From assembly GCF_017115045.1 (NCBI RefSeq), contig NZ_JABXKK010000015.1, positions 1 through 35,972 of the forward strand: a DNA stretch of 35,972 bases, in the 5' to 3' direction. The position numbers were made by a program, and so were the translations under genes. The notes under the pieces are model-generated. The model searched no databases and was not told the DNA's origin. It worked only from the letters and a program-made list of their open reading frames with translations. This document shows positions 7,052 through 16,262 of this stretch, one piece after another. The first letter of the stretch is position 1, and every line of letters starts with the position of its first letter. The stretch is from Nostoc sp. NMS8 (GTDB taxonomy: Bacteria; Cyanobacteriota; Cyanobacteriia; Cyanobacteriales; Nostocaceae).

Positions 7052-10000
7052 TTAGACAGCATTAATGCTCAAATTAACTTTCAAAATTATATCGTTGAAA
7101 TCTCTGTCACCACCATTTGCCATATCTTCAAAGCCAAAGGTATGGTTTTGTAACAGACGAATGTGATCTGTTTTGTCTGAGTTAGCACCCAAAAATGCGA
7201 AGTAAACTGCTGGATTGTTATTAGCATTGCTATCGAGAATGGCATCGGGTCTACCATTAACAATAATAAACGGTGCATACAGAGAATCAGGCGCGATATT
7301 CCCAGAGTAACTTGCTGTACTTTGGTTATTCACTATCAAATCTATACCTGCAACACGTCCACGGATAGCAGCTTCAGTATAACCAACTTGCCCTGTGAGA
7401 ATATCTGCTATGCCATCGCCGTTAGTGTCAATACCACCCTTTTCATCAGCCACTTGATAGAAACCGATAAAATTGTCGTATGCAGCCTCTCTATGGACGA
7501 CAAAATCAGCTTTTACCTGTTGTGTCACACCACGTAAATTAAGGAGTTCTGCTTCTTGCCTTCCTTGTAAATCTGCACCCAAAGGCAAATCTTTATCTGT
7601 CGCCTGAATTGTTACCATCAAATCCTGGAATTCAGCATTGTTGGATTTCCAAGACAAGGAGAAGTTATTATTATCCAAGCTTGTGATTTTGACATTTGTC
7701 GGATCGGAAATCAATACATCTGTAATAGCAGCTTGTCCAGCCAAGATACTATCAGTAGTACTATTGCGTACCAAATAAAATTGTAGCTGTTCACCAGAGG
7801 TAAATTCCGACAAACTAGCTAAATGAGTATTAAATCCAGTGGGATAATTTGTAAGTGAGGAGAGAATCACCTTGGATCGTTTCAAAGCTGCTTCAGTGTA
7901 ACCAGCATCGCTAGAGGCAATACCTTGAATCTTCCCTTGTTCATCATCTACAGCAAATACTCCCAGTTCATAAATTTCATTAAAACTCTGTCCTGTGAGC
8001 TTGACTGAGAGTGTTGCTTTTTCACTGTTACCTTTACCTTGGATAGTAAAGACATCGTTATTAGCATTTTTCGTCAGGGTTGGTATATCGTTGACACCAC
8101 GATCATTCAGATTATTAACTGCGATCGCCAGATCTTTATCAAAGGATGCTCCAGTTGCGTCAGTTGTCCGAACCCGGATATTGTAACTAGATTTAGTTTC
8201 AAAATCGGGAGAACTGTTAATTTTTAACTTATCGCCAACAACTGTGAATGCAGTATTGTCGGTATCGCCAGTTCCTGCGACTAAACTGTATGTGAATGTA
8301 TCGCTTGCATCTGGGTCTGTGGTGGTAAATGTGCCAACTTCTGTCCCCGCAGGTACGTTCTCGTCAACAGCTAGTTTACTTACTGTCAAGCCTGTGGGCG
8401 CATCGTTAACACCAGGATCGTCCAGATTATTAACTGCAATTGTTAACTCTTTGACATAAGATGCTCCGCTTGCATCAGTTGTCTGAACTCGGATGTTGTA
8501 ACTAGATTTAGTTTCAAAATCGGGAGAACTGTTAATTTTTAACTTATCGCCAACAACTGTGAATGCAGTATTGTCGGTATCGCCAGTTCCTGCGACTAAA
8601 CTGTATGTGAATGTATCGCTTGCATCTGGGTCTGTGGTGGTAAATGTGCCAACTTCTGTCCCCGCAGGTACGTTCTCGTCAACAGCTAGTTTACTTACTG
8701 TCAAGCCTGTGGGAACTTCGTCAACCAAATAACGCACTACAGCAAAATCAGTACCATCAGTTCCGGCGACAACAATTTTGCCATCGGGCTGTTGAACAAG
8801 TCCGTAGGCAATATCGAGAGTGAGTAAGCCTAAATCAGTACTGACCTTACCATCATTGTCGAAAGTAGTGTCGATTGAACCATCACTGTTGTAACGTACT
8901 AGAGCAAAGTCATTATTGCTCACTCCTGCAACAAGAATCTTGCCATCTGCTTGTACAGCTAGGCTATAGGCAATTTCGTTGGGGAGGAGGCCGAAATCAG
9001 TAGTAACTTTACCATCGCTGCTAAAACTAGTGTCGAGCGATCCATCACTGTTGTAACGTGCAAGAGCAAAGTCACCATTACTCTGTCCCGCTACGAGAAT
9101 CTTGCCATCTGCTTGTACAGCAAGGCTATAGATACTATCGATAGTAAGTAAGCCAAAATCAGTAGTAACCTTGCCATCACTGCTGAAGGTGGTATCGAGT
9201 GAGCCATCGCTGTTGTAGCGCACTAAGGCAAAGTCACCGTTACTCACTCCGGCGACGACAATCTTGCCATCTGCTTGTACGGCAGTGCTGTAGCCGACAT
9301 CAACGGCAAGTAAGCCTAAATCAGTAGTGACCTTGCCATCACCGCTGAAGGTATTATCAAGTGAGCCATCGCTGTTGTAACGTGCTAGGGCAAAGTCAGT
9401 GCCATCAGTTCCGGCGACGAGAATCTTGCCATCAGGTTGCAGAGCAATACTATAACCAATGTCGAGGGTGAGTAAGCCGAAACCAGTAGTGACTTTGCCA
9501 TCACTGCTGAAGGTATTATCAAGTGAGCCATCGCTGTTGTAACGTGCTAGGGCAAAGTCAGTGCCATCAGTTCCGGCGACGAGAATCTTGCCGTCGGGTT
9601 GTACAGCAAGGCTATAACCGATGTCGATGGTAAGTAAGCCGAAACCAGTAGTGACTTTGCCATCACTGCTGAAGGTAGTGTCGAGCGAGCCATCAGTGTT
9701 GTAACGCACCAAGGCAAAATCGGCGTTGCTGTCTCCTGCAACGATAATTTTTCCGTCACTTTGTAAGGCAACACTGCGGCCGATATCAATAGCTATGAAG
9801 CCTAAATCAGTAAAGACTCTGCCATCACCACTAAAGGTGGGGTCAGGAAGTACTATAGATAGTACGGAAGCGTAAGCTGCCATCACTTCAGGCTGGAACG
9901 CTAGAAAAGGAGCAATTACCCCCGTATTCACTTCTAGTTTCCAGTCACCGCCTAATGCATCACTCCCCGTTAAATTATTAGACGCTACTACCACTGCACC

Positions 10001-10417
10001 TGTCAGCTTGCTCAGATGGCGGACAAATGCTATGCCTTGCTCTGTTTGAGCTACTTCACAACCGTACAGTAGGATTTGTGCATCTACACTCAACGCACTT
10101 GCCCAACCTATCAGTTGCGCTGCATAGCGGTTGAGTGTTTCATTGCTGAGTTGACTGTTGCCTAAATAGACTCGTCCTGGTGCGCCGTGAGAAACAATAT
10201 GTAAACTATTAATTCCCCGATGGGATGCTAGCACTTGATTAATTTGCTCAATGCCATCGCGATCTTTATCTAGAACTACGACGAAAGTATTTGGTAAGAT
10301 ACCTGCTATTAAGGTTTGGTAATTCTCTACCTGTGAGTCGATGAAGACTACGCGATTAGCTGAAATTTTCTCATCAAGGTTTTTAGTAGCGATCGTGGTA
10401 GATATTTTGTCCAACAT
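7052..10417 (-). CDS. DUF4347 / delta-60 repeat / cadherin-like / DUF4114 surface protein
   Basis: A 1121-aa multidomain protein, probably exported or surface-attached. Residues about 20-185 form a DUF4347 domain (VVFIDSQVENYQTLIAGIL ... LHIVSHGAPGRVYLG ... ILLYGCEVAQ ... GGDWKLEV). Residues about 190-565 hold seven delta-60 repeats of about 54 residues (pattern FSxDGKVTTxFG ... ADGKILVAG ... DFALxRYNSDGSLD), which probably fold as a beta-propeller. Residues about 566-775 hold two nearly identical cadherin-like repeats (DENVPAGTEVGTF ... DFETKSSYNIRV). The C-terminal third includes a DUF4114 domain with the signature FGFEDMANGGDRDFNDIIL, a probable Ca2+-binding beta-sandwich. There is no classical N-terminal signal peptide; DUF4347 proteins often lack one. 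The gene is monocistronic. Confidence 0.85.
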   Translation of the reverse strand: MLDKISTTIATKNLDEKISANRVVFIDSQVENYQTLIAGILPNTFVVVLDKDRDGIEQINQVLASHRGINSLHIVSHGAPGRVYLGNSQLSNETLNRYAAQLIGWASALSVDAQILLYGCEVAQTEQGIAFVRHLSKLTGAVVVASNNLTGSDALGGDWKLEVNTGVIAPFLAFQPEVMAAYASVLSIVLPDPTFSGDGRVFTDLGFIAIDIGRSVALQSDGKIIVAGDSNADFALVRYNTDGSLDTTFSSDGKVTTGFGLLTIDIGYSLAVQPDGKILVAGTDGTDFALARYNSDGSLDNTFSSDGKVTTGFGLLTLDIGYSIALQPDGKILVAGTDGTDFALARYNSDGSLDNTFSGDGKVTTDLGLLAVDVGYSTAVQADGKIVVAGVSNGDFALVRYNSDGSLDTTFSSDGKVTTDFGLLTIDSIYSLAVQADGKILVAGQSNGDFALARYNSDGSLDTSFSSDGKVTTDFGLLPNEIAYSLAVQADGKILVAGVSNNDFALVRYNSDGSIDTTFDNDGKVSTDLGLLTLDIAYGLVQQPDGKIVVAGTDGTDFAVVRYLVDEVPTGLTVSKLAVDENVPAGTEVGTFTTTDPDASDTFTYSLVAGTGDTDNTAFTVVGDKLKINSSPDFETKSSYNIRVQTTDASGASYVKELTIAVNNLDDPGVNDAPTGLTVSKLAVDENVPAGTEVGTFTTTDPDASDTFTYSLVAGTGDTDNTAFTVVGDKLKINSSPDFETKSSYNIRVRTTDATGASFDKDLAIAVNNLNDRGVNDIPTLTKNANNDVFTIQGKGNSEKATLSVKLTGQSFNEIYELGVFAVDDEQGKIQGIASSDAGYTEAALKRSKVILSSLTNYPTGFNTHLASLSEFTSGEQLQFYLVRNSTTDSILAGQAAITDVLISDPTNVKITSLDNNNFSLSWKSNNAEFQDLMVTIQATDKDLPLGADLQGRQEAELLNLRGVTQQVKADFVVHREAAYDNFIGFYQVADEKGGIDTNGDGIADILTGQVGYTEAAIRGRVAGIDLIVNNQSTASYSGNIAPDSLYAPFIIVNGRPDAILDSNANNNPAVYFAFLGANSDKTDHIRLLQNHTFGFEDMANGGDRDFNDIILKVNLSINAV
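8181..8713 (-). repeat. 218-bp perfect direct repeat within the surface-protein gene
   Basis: Bases 8181-8398 and 8496-8713 are identical over 218 nt at an offset of 315 nt (105 codons). They encode the two cadherin-like modules. Perfect identity including silent sites means a recent duplication or ongoing gene conversion. Confidence 0.85.
8735..9855 (-). repeat. Seven tandem delta-60 repeat units
   Basis: Coding repeats with a period of about 162 nt (54 codons) lie inside the surface-protein gene. Neighbouring units share long identical stretches at the DNA level, which suggests expansion by unequal recombination. Copy number may vary between strains. Confidence 0.8.
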
Positions 10418-10680
10418 AAACTTATGAATTATAAAAGTTGATTTTTATTTTCAAAACGTTTTTTAGCTTTACTTTTGAATAATTTAAAAGCCTTATTTAT
10501 CAAAGCTTAAAGCCTATTTTTTCAGTCCACTTTAGCCGTTTTGAGTATAATTACATGTTTAATGGTGTTCCAGAGATGGCTGATGCAGGAGATGAATTGA
10601 GTGCGATGCTTTCAACCTTTCTACTTTTCAGTCATGCTCGTTTCTCTAATTTAATGACACCAATTTACTTTGTGATTCGT

Positions 10681-10817
10681 AGCTCTACGCGTTTAATGAA
10701 CTCGCTCATCCTGAACTCAGTAATCCTTTTAGCACTCAATGACCTCAAAAAAGGGTGTCATCTGTAGCTCTACGCTTTTACTGAACTTATCCATCTCGTA
10801 CTCAGTAATTTTTCTAG
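10681..10817. repeat. Pair of imperfect ~52-bp direct repeats
   Basis: The units 10681-10732 and 10766-10817 start with the same ten bases and stay alignable to the TTAG/CTAG end, 85 bp apart. Their position upstream of the exopolysaccharide kinase leaves regulatory or mobile-repeat origin open. Confidence 0.5.
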
Positions 10818-11427
10818 GGTGCTATTAGTAGTCTCAGTAGAAATCGCAAGAGTGGGTGAAAAGATGAGCAATTACAGACGTCTTCTGATGTTAAGCCACA
10901 GTAATTGATACTGAGTGTCTGGTGTGGTTAATTAAAAAAATACTGTAAAGCATTGCTCAACAGTGCGGATGAGTCTGGGAATAGAGCAATTCTAAATTTT
11001 GCTCTCTAAGAGGATGTTTGAAAAGTTTTAGGCGAATATAATGACTCTGTTGGCGAATTGCGATCGCTATCCTCTAACTGTGTATTTTATTTCTTAGAAG
11101 TCCCTTAGCAGATGAAAATAAGGTCAGAGAGGTATACACAGTGTCATATTCTACGACATATTTTTCAGTGAAAAGTCAGTATACGAGTTACTGCAAGCTA
11201 TCGAACCTTCAGGTATTGTAGACAAATCAATCCTTATGTTCAGTATTTAAATTATTACTCTTCAGTATTTTTACTAGATGTTTTTATTTATTATTCATGT
11301 AATATTGTTCTAGCTCCAACACTTACTAAGTAATATAGTCTGTCTTACACGCTGAAAGGGAGTGTGTTTGATTTTTTGTGATTACTTAATTCCAGCTTTT
11401 TAGGTTAGAAAGCGAAAATCTAGATAT

Positions 11428-11458
11428 ACATTAGGTTAGAGGCGTGTAGTCCTAATGT
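11428..11458 (+). promoter_or_regulatory. Leader hairpin upstream of the Wzc-type kinase
   Basis: Perfect 8-bp stem ACATTAGG/CCTAATGT with a 15-nt loop, then AGCATTACG and a run of seven T. It could be an attenuator in the 5' leader of the autokinase transcript. The T-run is nine bases from the stem, so the call is weak. Confidence 0.3.
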
Positions 11459-11538
11459 AGCATTACGTTTTTTTAAAAGAGCTGCACCCAATTGATTTAG
11501 AAAAAGGAAAAGATTCAAACTAGTAACTAGTAAAAGAC

Positions 11539-13626
11539 ATGGAAGAACATTTACAATATTGGGCTATTCTTAAACGTCGGTGGTTACCTACCTCTATAGT
11601 TTTTACACTGCTTTTGGCATTGAGTATAGGTAAAACTATAATAGAAACGCCAATTTATCAAGCAACAGGCCAGCTAGTTTTAAAAAAGAATTCTACCTCT
11701 TCGCTAACAGGAGTAGGCAACCAATTAGGACAGTTAGAGAGTTCTGTAAGTGGTAGACCCCTGGGAAATGAGGTTGCAGTTCTGCATTCTCTACCTATAG
11801 CAGAAAGGGCTATAAATTTCCTCCACCTATCTGAAAATCCTTTGGCTTTCTTAAATGCTTTACAAGTTAAAAATATTGAAGCAACCGATATTTTAGAACT
11901 TTCATACACAGATATAGACCCAAAAAAGGCTGCTTCTATTGTTAATACTTTAATGAAGGTCTATATAGAAAATGATATCAATGCTAACCGCGCTCAAACT
12001 AGGTCTGCTAGAGACTTCATTGCCCAACAACTACCACTGAGAAAAGCTAAATTACAAGCATCTGAACAAGCGCTGCAATACTTTAAACAGCAAAATAGAG
12101 TTTTAGATCTTAAAGCAGAAGCTGCATCAAGTGTTGGAATTCTTACCGATTTAGACAGACAAGTAGCTGCAACTAGATCAGATCTAGCATCTCAAACTGC
12201 ACGGATGGAATCAATCAAGCAGTTGTTTGGTGTGAATTCGCAGCAAGCTGTAATTGCTGGTTTTGTGGGTGAGTCTCCATCAACAACTTTGGTTCTTGGC
12301 CAATTGCAAGATATCCAACAAAAAATTGAAATTTTTAAGCTGCGTTTGACAGATAGCCACCCCACAGTGATTAACCTTAAGGAACAGGAAGTAGTTCTCA
12401 AAAAACAACTTCAGCAGAGGATAGAACAAAGTTTTATTGGTGGGGCAGGGCGTTTTAATCAGGGTAAAAGTCCCGAAAATATTGTACAACTTAGAAACCA
12501 GGGTTTACAACAAGGAATTCTTGGAAGCTATGCCAACGCTGAGGCAGAACGTCTTAGCTTGCAAGTGCGACTAAAAGCTTTAAGTCAAGTTATCACGTCT
12601 TACAGACAAAGGGCTAATACCTTACCAAAGCTAGAGTTACAGCAGCGCCAGCTAGAGCGTGAGATAGCTGCAACTGAAGCTAGCTATCAAAATCTTCTAG
12701 CTCGTTATCAGGAACTTCTGGTGGCAGAAAATCTACAAGTAAGCAACGCTCTGGTTGTAACACCTGCATTAATCCCAGGAGTGCCGATTAAGAATCGTCA
12801 ATATATAAACTTGCTACAAGGTTTGATTGGTGGAATTTTATTAAGTGGAGCCACTGCTTTTATTTTGGAGAAATTTGACAAAACTGTCAAAAACTCGAAA
12901 TCAGCTAAAGACTTATTGGGGTATAACTTACTGGGTTATATTCCACCATTTAACAATAGTAATCTCATTCCAGAAGTAATTGTAAAGAACAAGCCTGATT
13001 CCCCAGTCAGCGAAGCTTTTCGGATGTTACAAACTAATCTGAGAGTTTTTAACTCAGAGCAACTGATAAAAGTTATTGTGGTATCGAGTGCTGTACCTAA
13101 AGAAGGTAAATCAACAGTTGCTGCCAACCTAGCTATTTCAATATCTCAACTAGGACGTAAGGTATTGCTGGTAGATGCAGATTTGCGTAATCCTAGTCAA
13201 CACAAAATCTGGGAGATTCAAAATGAAGTTGGCTTAAGCCATGTTCTCAAAAACCAGTCGAATTTAGAGCGGGCTGTTATTGAAGTTGCACCTAGCTTAG
13301 ACGTTTTAACTGCTGGTGAACTAAATCATAACCCAGCTGGGCTGCTTGATTCTAGCCAAATGGCTATATTTGTGGCACAAATCGCGCAAAAATATGATTT
13401 TACTATCATTGATAGTCCTCCTTTAACATTAGCTGCTGATGCGACGATTTTAGGCAAACTTGCAAATGGAATTTTGTTTGTAGTTCGTCCAGGAATAGCT
13501 GATTCCAATAGTGTTTCTTTATCTAAAGAACTATTGGACAAGGCTGATCAAAATGTTTTAGGTATAGTCAGTAATGGCGTCAAGGCTAGCCAGCAATACT
13601 CAGGTTACACAATGAGTAGCGTTTGA
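11539..13626 (+). CDS. Wzc-type polysaccharide co-polymerase / tyrosine autokinase
   Basis: A 695-aa inner-membrane BY-kinase controlling chain length and export of exopolysaccharide. A Wzz domain with a first membrane segment at about 16-33 (PTSIVFTLLLALSI) is followed by a long periplasmic coiled-coil region (about 60-420, rich in Q/L/E heptads, GNVR-like segment near 360-400). A second membrane segment lies at about 427-445 (LLQGLIGGILLSGATAFIL). The cytoplasmic CpsD/CapB-like kinase has Walker A PKEGKST (520-526), Walker A' LLVDADLR (about 543-550) and Walker B FTIIDSPP (about 621-628). The usual C-terminal tyrosine cluster is short, with two tyrosines in QQYSGYTMSSV. It heads the exopolysaccharide island, convergent with the glycosyltransferase genes. 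Confidence 0.9.
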   Translation: MEEHLQYWAILKRRWLPTSIVFTLLLALSIGKTIIETPIYQATGQLVLKKNSTSSLTGVGNQLGQLESSVSGRPLGNEVAVLHSLPIAERAINFLHLSENPLAFLNALQVKNIEATDILELSYTDIDPKKAASIVNTLMKVYIENDINANRAQTRSARDFIAQQLPLRKAKLQASEQALQYFKQQNRVLDLKAEAASSVGILTDLDRQVAATRSDLASQTARMESIKQLFGVNSQQAVIAGFVGESPSTTLVLGQLQDIQQKIEIFKLRLTDSHPTVINLKEQEVVLKKQLQQRIEQSFIGGAGRFNQGKSPENIVQLRNQGLQQGILGSYANAEAERLSLQVRLKALSQVITSYRQRANTLPKLELQQRQLEREIAATEASYQNLLARYQELLVAENLQVSNALVVTPALIPGVPIKNRQYINLLQGLIGGILLSGATAFILEKFDKTVKNSKSAKDLLGYNLLGYIPPFNNSNLIPEVIVKNKPDSPVSEAFRMLQTNLRVFNSEQLIKVIVVSSAVPKEGKSTVAANLAISISQLGRKVLLVDADLRNPSQHKIWEIQNEVGLSHVLKNQSNLERAVIEVAPSLDVLTAGELNHNPAGLLDSSQMAIFVAQIAQKYDFTIIDSPPLTLAADATILGKLANGILFVVRPGIADSNSVSLSKELLDKADQNVLGIVSNGVKASQQYSGYTMSSV

Positions 13627-13800
13627 GTATGGCAGCAAATTACAGGAGCATCTTTAACATGAGTTCGATGAACTCAAAAACGGCAATAATTAGGGCAGAT
13701 AACTTTTTGACATAAATATCAAGGGAGTGTTTTTGTCGCAGATATGAGCGAAGGTTTCCTTCATTCAAACTTTCCAAAAGAGAGGCACAAAACAATGTCT

Positions 13801-14988
13801 TTATTTGTAATTAAATTTGTTATAAACTACCATAATTTGGTGACTTAAACGTTCGTGATTGAAATTTTCTGTCACTGTACGCCTAGCCTTTTCTGATATG
13901 ACTTGGCGTTTTTCAGGGTTGTCATGCAAATCTAGGATAGCTGCTGCTAGAGCAATAGGTTCTCCTGGTGGTACAGCAATAGCATCATAGTTATGAGTAA
14001 ATAGCTCGGCTGCGCCACCTGCTTTAGATATTATCACTGGTCTGCCACAAGCCATAGCTTCTACTATTGCTAATCCAAATGGTTCTGGTTGGGTGCTGGC
14101 ATGAACTACAATGTCCAACCAACGGTAAATCTCTGCTATGTCCTGCTGAAAACTAAGAAAAGAAACTTTGCTTGCAATCCCAAGATATGAGGCTTTGTTT
14201 TTTAACTCTTGCTGGGAAAATTGGGAACCGCGAGTTTTATAAATGGGTTCACCCACAATCCAGAAATGAAGGTTTAAGTTGGGATGCGCTTTCACTATGT
14301 AAGATGCTGCCTCTAGAAAAATGTCATGACCTTTCCAACGAGCAAAAGTAGCTACCAGTCCCACTCGCAGAGGAAGATGGGAAGATTGAGGAGCAGGAGA
14401 AAAGTAATCTATATCTATGGCATTGTAAATTACTTCTATCGGCAAACCAGGTAGTGTAGTTCTAGCATCTTGTGCTACAGCTTGGGAAACAGCAATTCCA
14501 AACGTGGCGCGATTATTCATCAATTTTAAAGCTTGTGCTATTAATGGTCGTGAGCCGTAGAAATCATGAATGTGCCAAACAATAGGTATACCTTTAAGTC
14601 CAACTAATGCAGTTAGTAAATGGGTCTTAATACCGTTGGAGTGAATTAAGTCTGGGTTGAGTTCATGCAGCAATTGATTAAATTCCCTTAGATATTTCCC
14701 TATGCTGGGCAAAATTTTGACTATTTGTGATAATAAGATAAATATTGCGATCGCTTTACTATTACCTTTAAAGGCACTGTCACCCAGTTGATTAAATTCT
14801 TCTGGTATTTCCAGTAATGTTACCTGTACGCCTAATTTTTTAGCCTGCTCTCTTAATGGCCCATCCGTGCCTATTATTAGGTGTAGTTGCATATTTGGCT
14901 GTGCAATCAAGAGTGCAGCTAAGATAGTCAGCAAAACTCTCTCTGCACCGCCAATTACCCCTACCGGGTTAACAAATACTATTTTCAT
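13801..14988 (-). CDS. Glycosyltransferase family 4 protein
   Basis: A 395-aa GT-B glycosyltransferase. The N-terminus (MKIVFVNPVGVIGGAERVLL) is the glycine-rich acceptor-side start typical of GT4. The donor-binding half has LRVGLVATFARWKGHDIFLEA (about residues 205-225), and the nucleotide-sugar E-x7-E motif appears as EPFGLAIVEAMACGRPVI with the conserved SKAGGAAEL after it. It probably adds one sugar to the lipid-linked repeat unit on the cytoplasmic face of the membrane; the donor is unknown. It is last in a leftward set of four genes and starts six bases after the preceding glycosyltransferase, so co-transcription and translational coupling are likely. Confidence 0.88.
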   Translation of the reverse strand: MKIVFVNPVGVIGGAERVLLTILAALLIAQPNMQLHLIIGTDGPLREQAKKLGVQVTLLEIPEEFNQLGDSAFKGNSKAIAIFILLSQIVKILPSIGKYLREFNQLLHELNPDLIHSNGIKTHLLTALVGLKGIPIVWHIHDFYGSRPLIAQALKLMNNRATFGIAVSQAVAQDARTTLPGLPIEVIYNAIDIDYFSPAPQSSHLPLRVGLVATFARWKGHDIFLEAASYIVKAHPNLNLHFWIVGEPIYKTRGSQFSQQELKNKASYLGIASKVSFLSFQQDIAEIYRWLDIVVHASTQPEPFGLAIVEAMACGRPVIISKAGGAAELFTHNYDAIAVPPGEPIALAAAILDLHDNPEKRQVISEKARRTVTENFNHERLSHQIMVVYNKFNYK

Positions 14989-14994
14989 ATAGTT

Positions 14995-16140
14995 TTAATC
15001 ACTGGCTAATTTTGTATAAGATTCAGCAATAATTTGGGCATGAGCAGACCAAGAATATTTCTTCGCCTGACTCAGGCGAAGATTAATCACAGGGGCGCTA
15101 GTTGGGTTTAGCAATAGCTGTTCTAACGTCTTTACCCAAGCTGACACATCCGCAGTTGGGCAGTATACCGCCGCTTCTCCACCCACCTCACGGAATACAG
15201 GAATATCGCTGATAATTGCGATGGCCCCGCAGGCTAAGGCTTCAATAACAGGTAATCCAAAGCCTTCTGCTTCACTTGTTAATAACACTGCTGATGCTCG
15301 TCGATAAAGGGCTGCTATAGTTGGACGCTGTAAACCCTGTAGATGAATTATTGAATTGCCGATATTCAACTGAGCAATTTGTTGCTGTTGGCTTTGTGTC
15401 CACTCACCACCGACTTTAACAAGTTGCAATTTTGGATAAATAGCTTGTATCTGTGCGAACACTTTTAAAAGAATGTCAATACGCTTGCGGGGGATGCAAC
15501 TACCGACATGTAGTAAAAAAGGGACTTCACCTATTTTTCCTAATATTTGTTGGTCATTATTAGTTTCGTTCTCAAGAACAATACCAAATTCTGGGGCAAT
15601 ACCATAGGGCGCGTAGACTAGACGCGATGGTTTTACCAGTTGATAATGCTCAATTTGTTTTTTGACTTCTGTTGTGGAATAGAATACAACGGCGCATGAT
15701 TGTAAACCGCGCAGAATTCTGAGAGACATCGCTTTATACCACCTAGACCGAGGTTCTTGCTCTGGCTCTACCAAAGAACGAAAGGCATCAATATCGTGAC
15801 AGTATACACCTGTGCGGTCTGGAGGCAAGACATGAACTAAATGAGCATAGCTATGGTCAGCAATGTGAAATAAATCAAAATCTGCTAACCGTTGGTTGAG
15901 ATAATGAGGATAGTCCCAAAATCGGTTAATCAGGCGATCGGTATTGTAGGCAAAATGCTTTTTACCGAGTCGAGGAATTTGTTTACAACGCCAGTTAAAT
16001 GTTGGACAAACTTCTATAGCTTGAATAGATACAAGATGTTCAGCTTGCAGTTCTTGGAGTAGCATCTGAGCACAGAGATCCATGCTCTGCCATTTTTCTT
16101 CAAGGTAATCGCAAATAATTGCGAGCTGTATTTGAGCCAT
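14995..16140 (-). CDS. Glycosyltransferase family 4 protein
   Basis: A 381-aa GT-B enzyme. The N-terminal half contains the segment DLFHIADHSYAHLVHVLPP and GVYCHDIDAFRSL, common in mannosyltransferase-like GT4 proteins. The donor half starts at PFLLHVGSCIPRKRIDILL (about residue 200) and carries the E-x7-E motif EGFGLPVIE followed by ALACGAIAIISD. The role is inferred as a sugar transferase in exopolysaccharide assembly, with donor and acceptor unknown. The stop is six bases before the next glycosyltransferase start; 122 bases separate it from the FkbM gene upstream. Confidence 0.88.
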   Translation of the reverse strand: MAQIQLAIICDYLEEKWQSMDLCAQMLLQELQAEHLVSIQAIEVCPTFNWRCKQIPRLGKKHFAYNTDRLINRFWDYPHYLNQRLADFDLFHIADHSYAHLVHVLPPDRTGVYCHDIDAFRSLVEPEQEPRSRWYKAMSLRILRGLQSCAVVFYSTTEVKKQIEHYQLVKPSRLVYAPYGIAPEFGIVLENETNNDQQILGKIGEVPFLLHVGSCIPRKRIDILLKVFAQIQAIYPKLQLVKVGGEWTQSQQQQIAQLNIGNSIIHLQGLQRPTIAALYRRASAVLLTSEAEGFGLPVIEALACGAIAIISDIPVFREVGGEAAVYCPTADVSAWVKTLEQLLLNPTSAPVINLRLSQAKKYSWSAHAQIIAESYTKLASD

Positions 16141-16262
16141 TTTATCTATTTTGTATTTTAATTGTTAAGTTAGATAAAAAACTTTGTTTTTTAAACATAT
16201 TTTTTAGAGGTCCAACTTATATTATTAATGTGTAGGTAGAGATCTTTAAACTATTGAAAAAA

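Larger units (their letters stand above)
10418..11538. other. 1.1-kb spacer upstream of the exopolysaccharide kinase gene
   Basis: No convincing gene. Two imperfect direct repeats of about 52 bp start with AGCTCTACGC at 10681 and 10766 and share ACTCAGTAAT. An 8-bp perfect hairpin ACATTAGG/CCTAATGT (11428-11435 and 11451-11458) is followed by a T-run at about 11468 and lies about 80 bases before the autokinase start. This looks like a long leader or control region. One 70-codon open frame at 10555-10767 overlaps the direct repeat and is not protein-like. Confidence 0.55.

Noticed and set aside
7995..8459. Several + strand frames opposite the surface-protein gene
   Set aside because: They mirror the coding repeats on the other strand and repeat with them.
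8735..9855. Regular repeats of constant period that could suggest a CRISPR array
   Set aside because: The period is about 162 nt with no unique spacers, and the units are in-frame codons of delta-60 repeats.
10555..10767. 70-codon + strand frame in the long spacer
   Set aside because: No ribosome-binding site, composition not protein-like, and it overlaps a direct repeat.
13661..13675. Palindrome GAGTTC-GAT-GAACTC between convergent genes, considered as a terminator
   Set aside because: Short stem with low stability and no T-run on the correct side for either gene.
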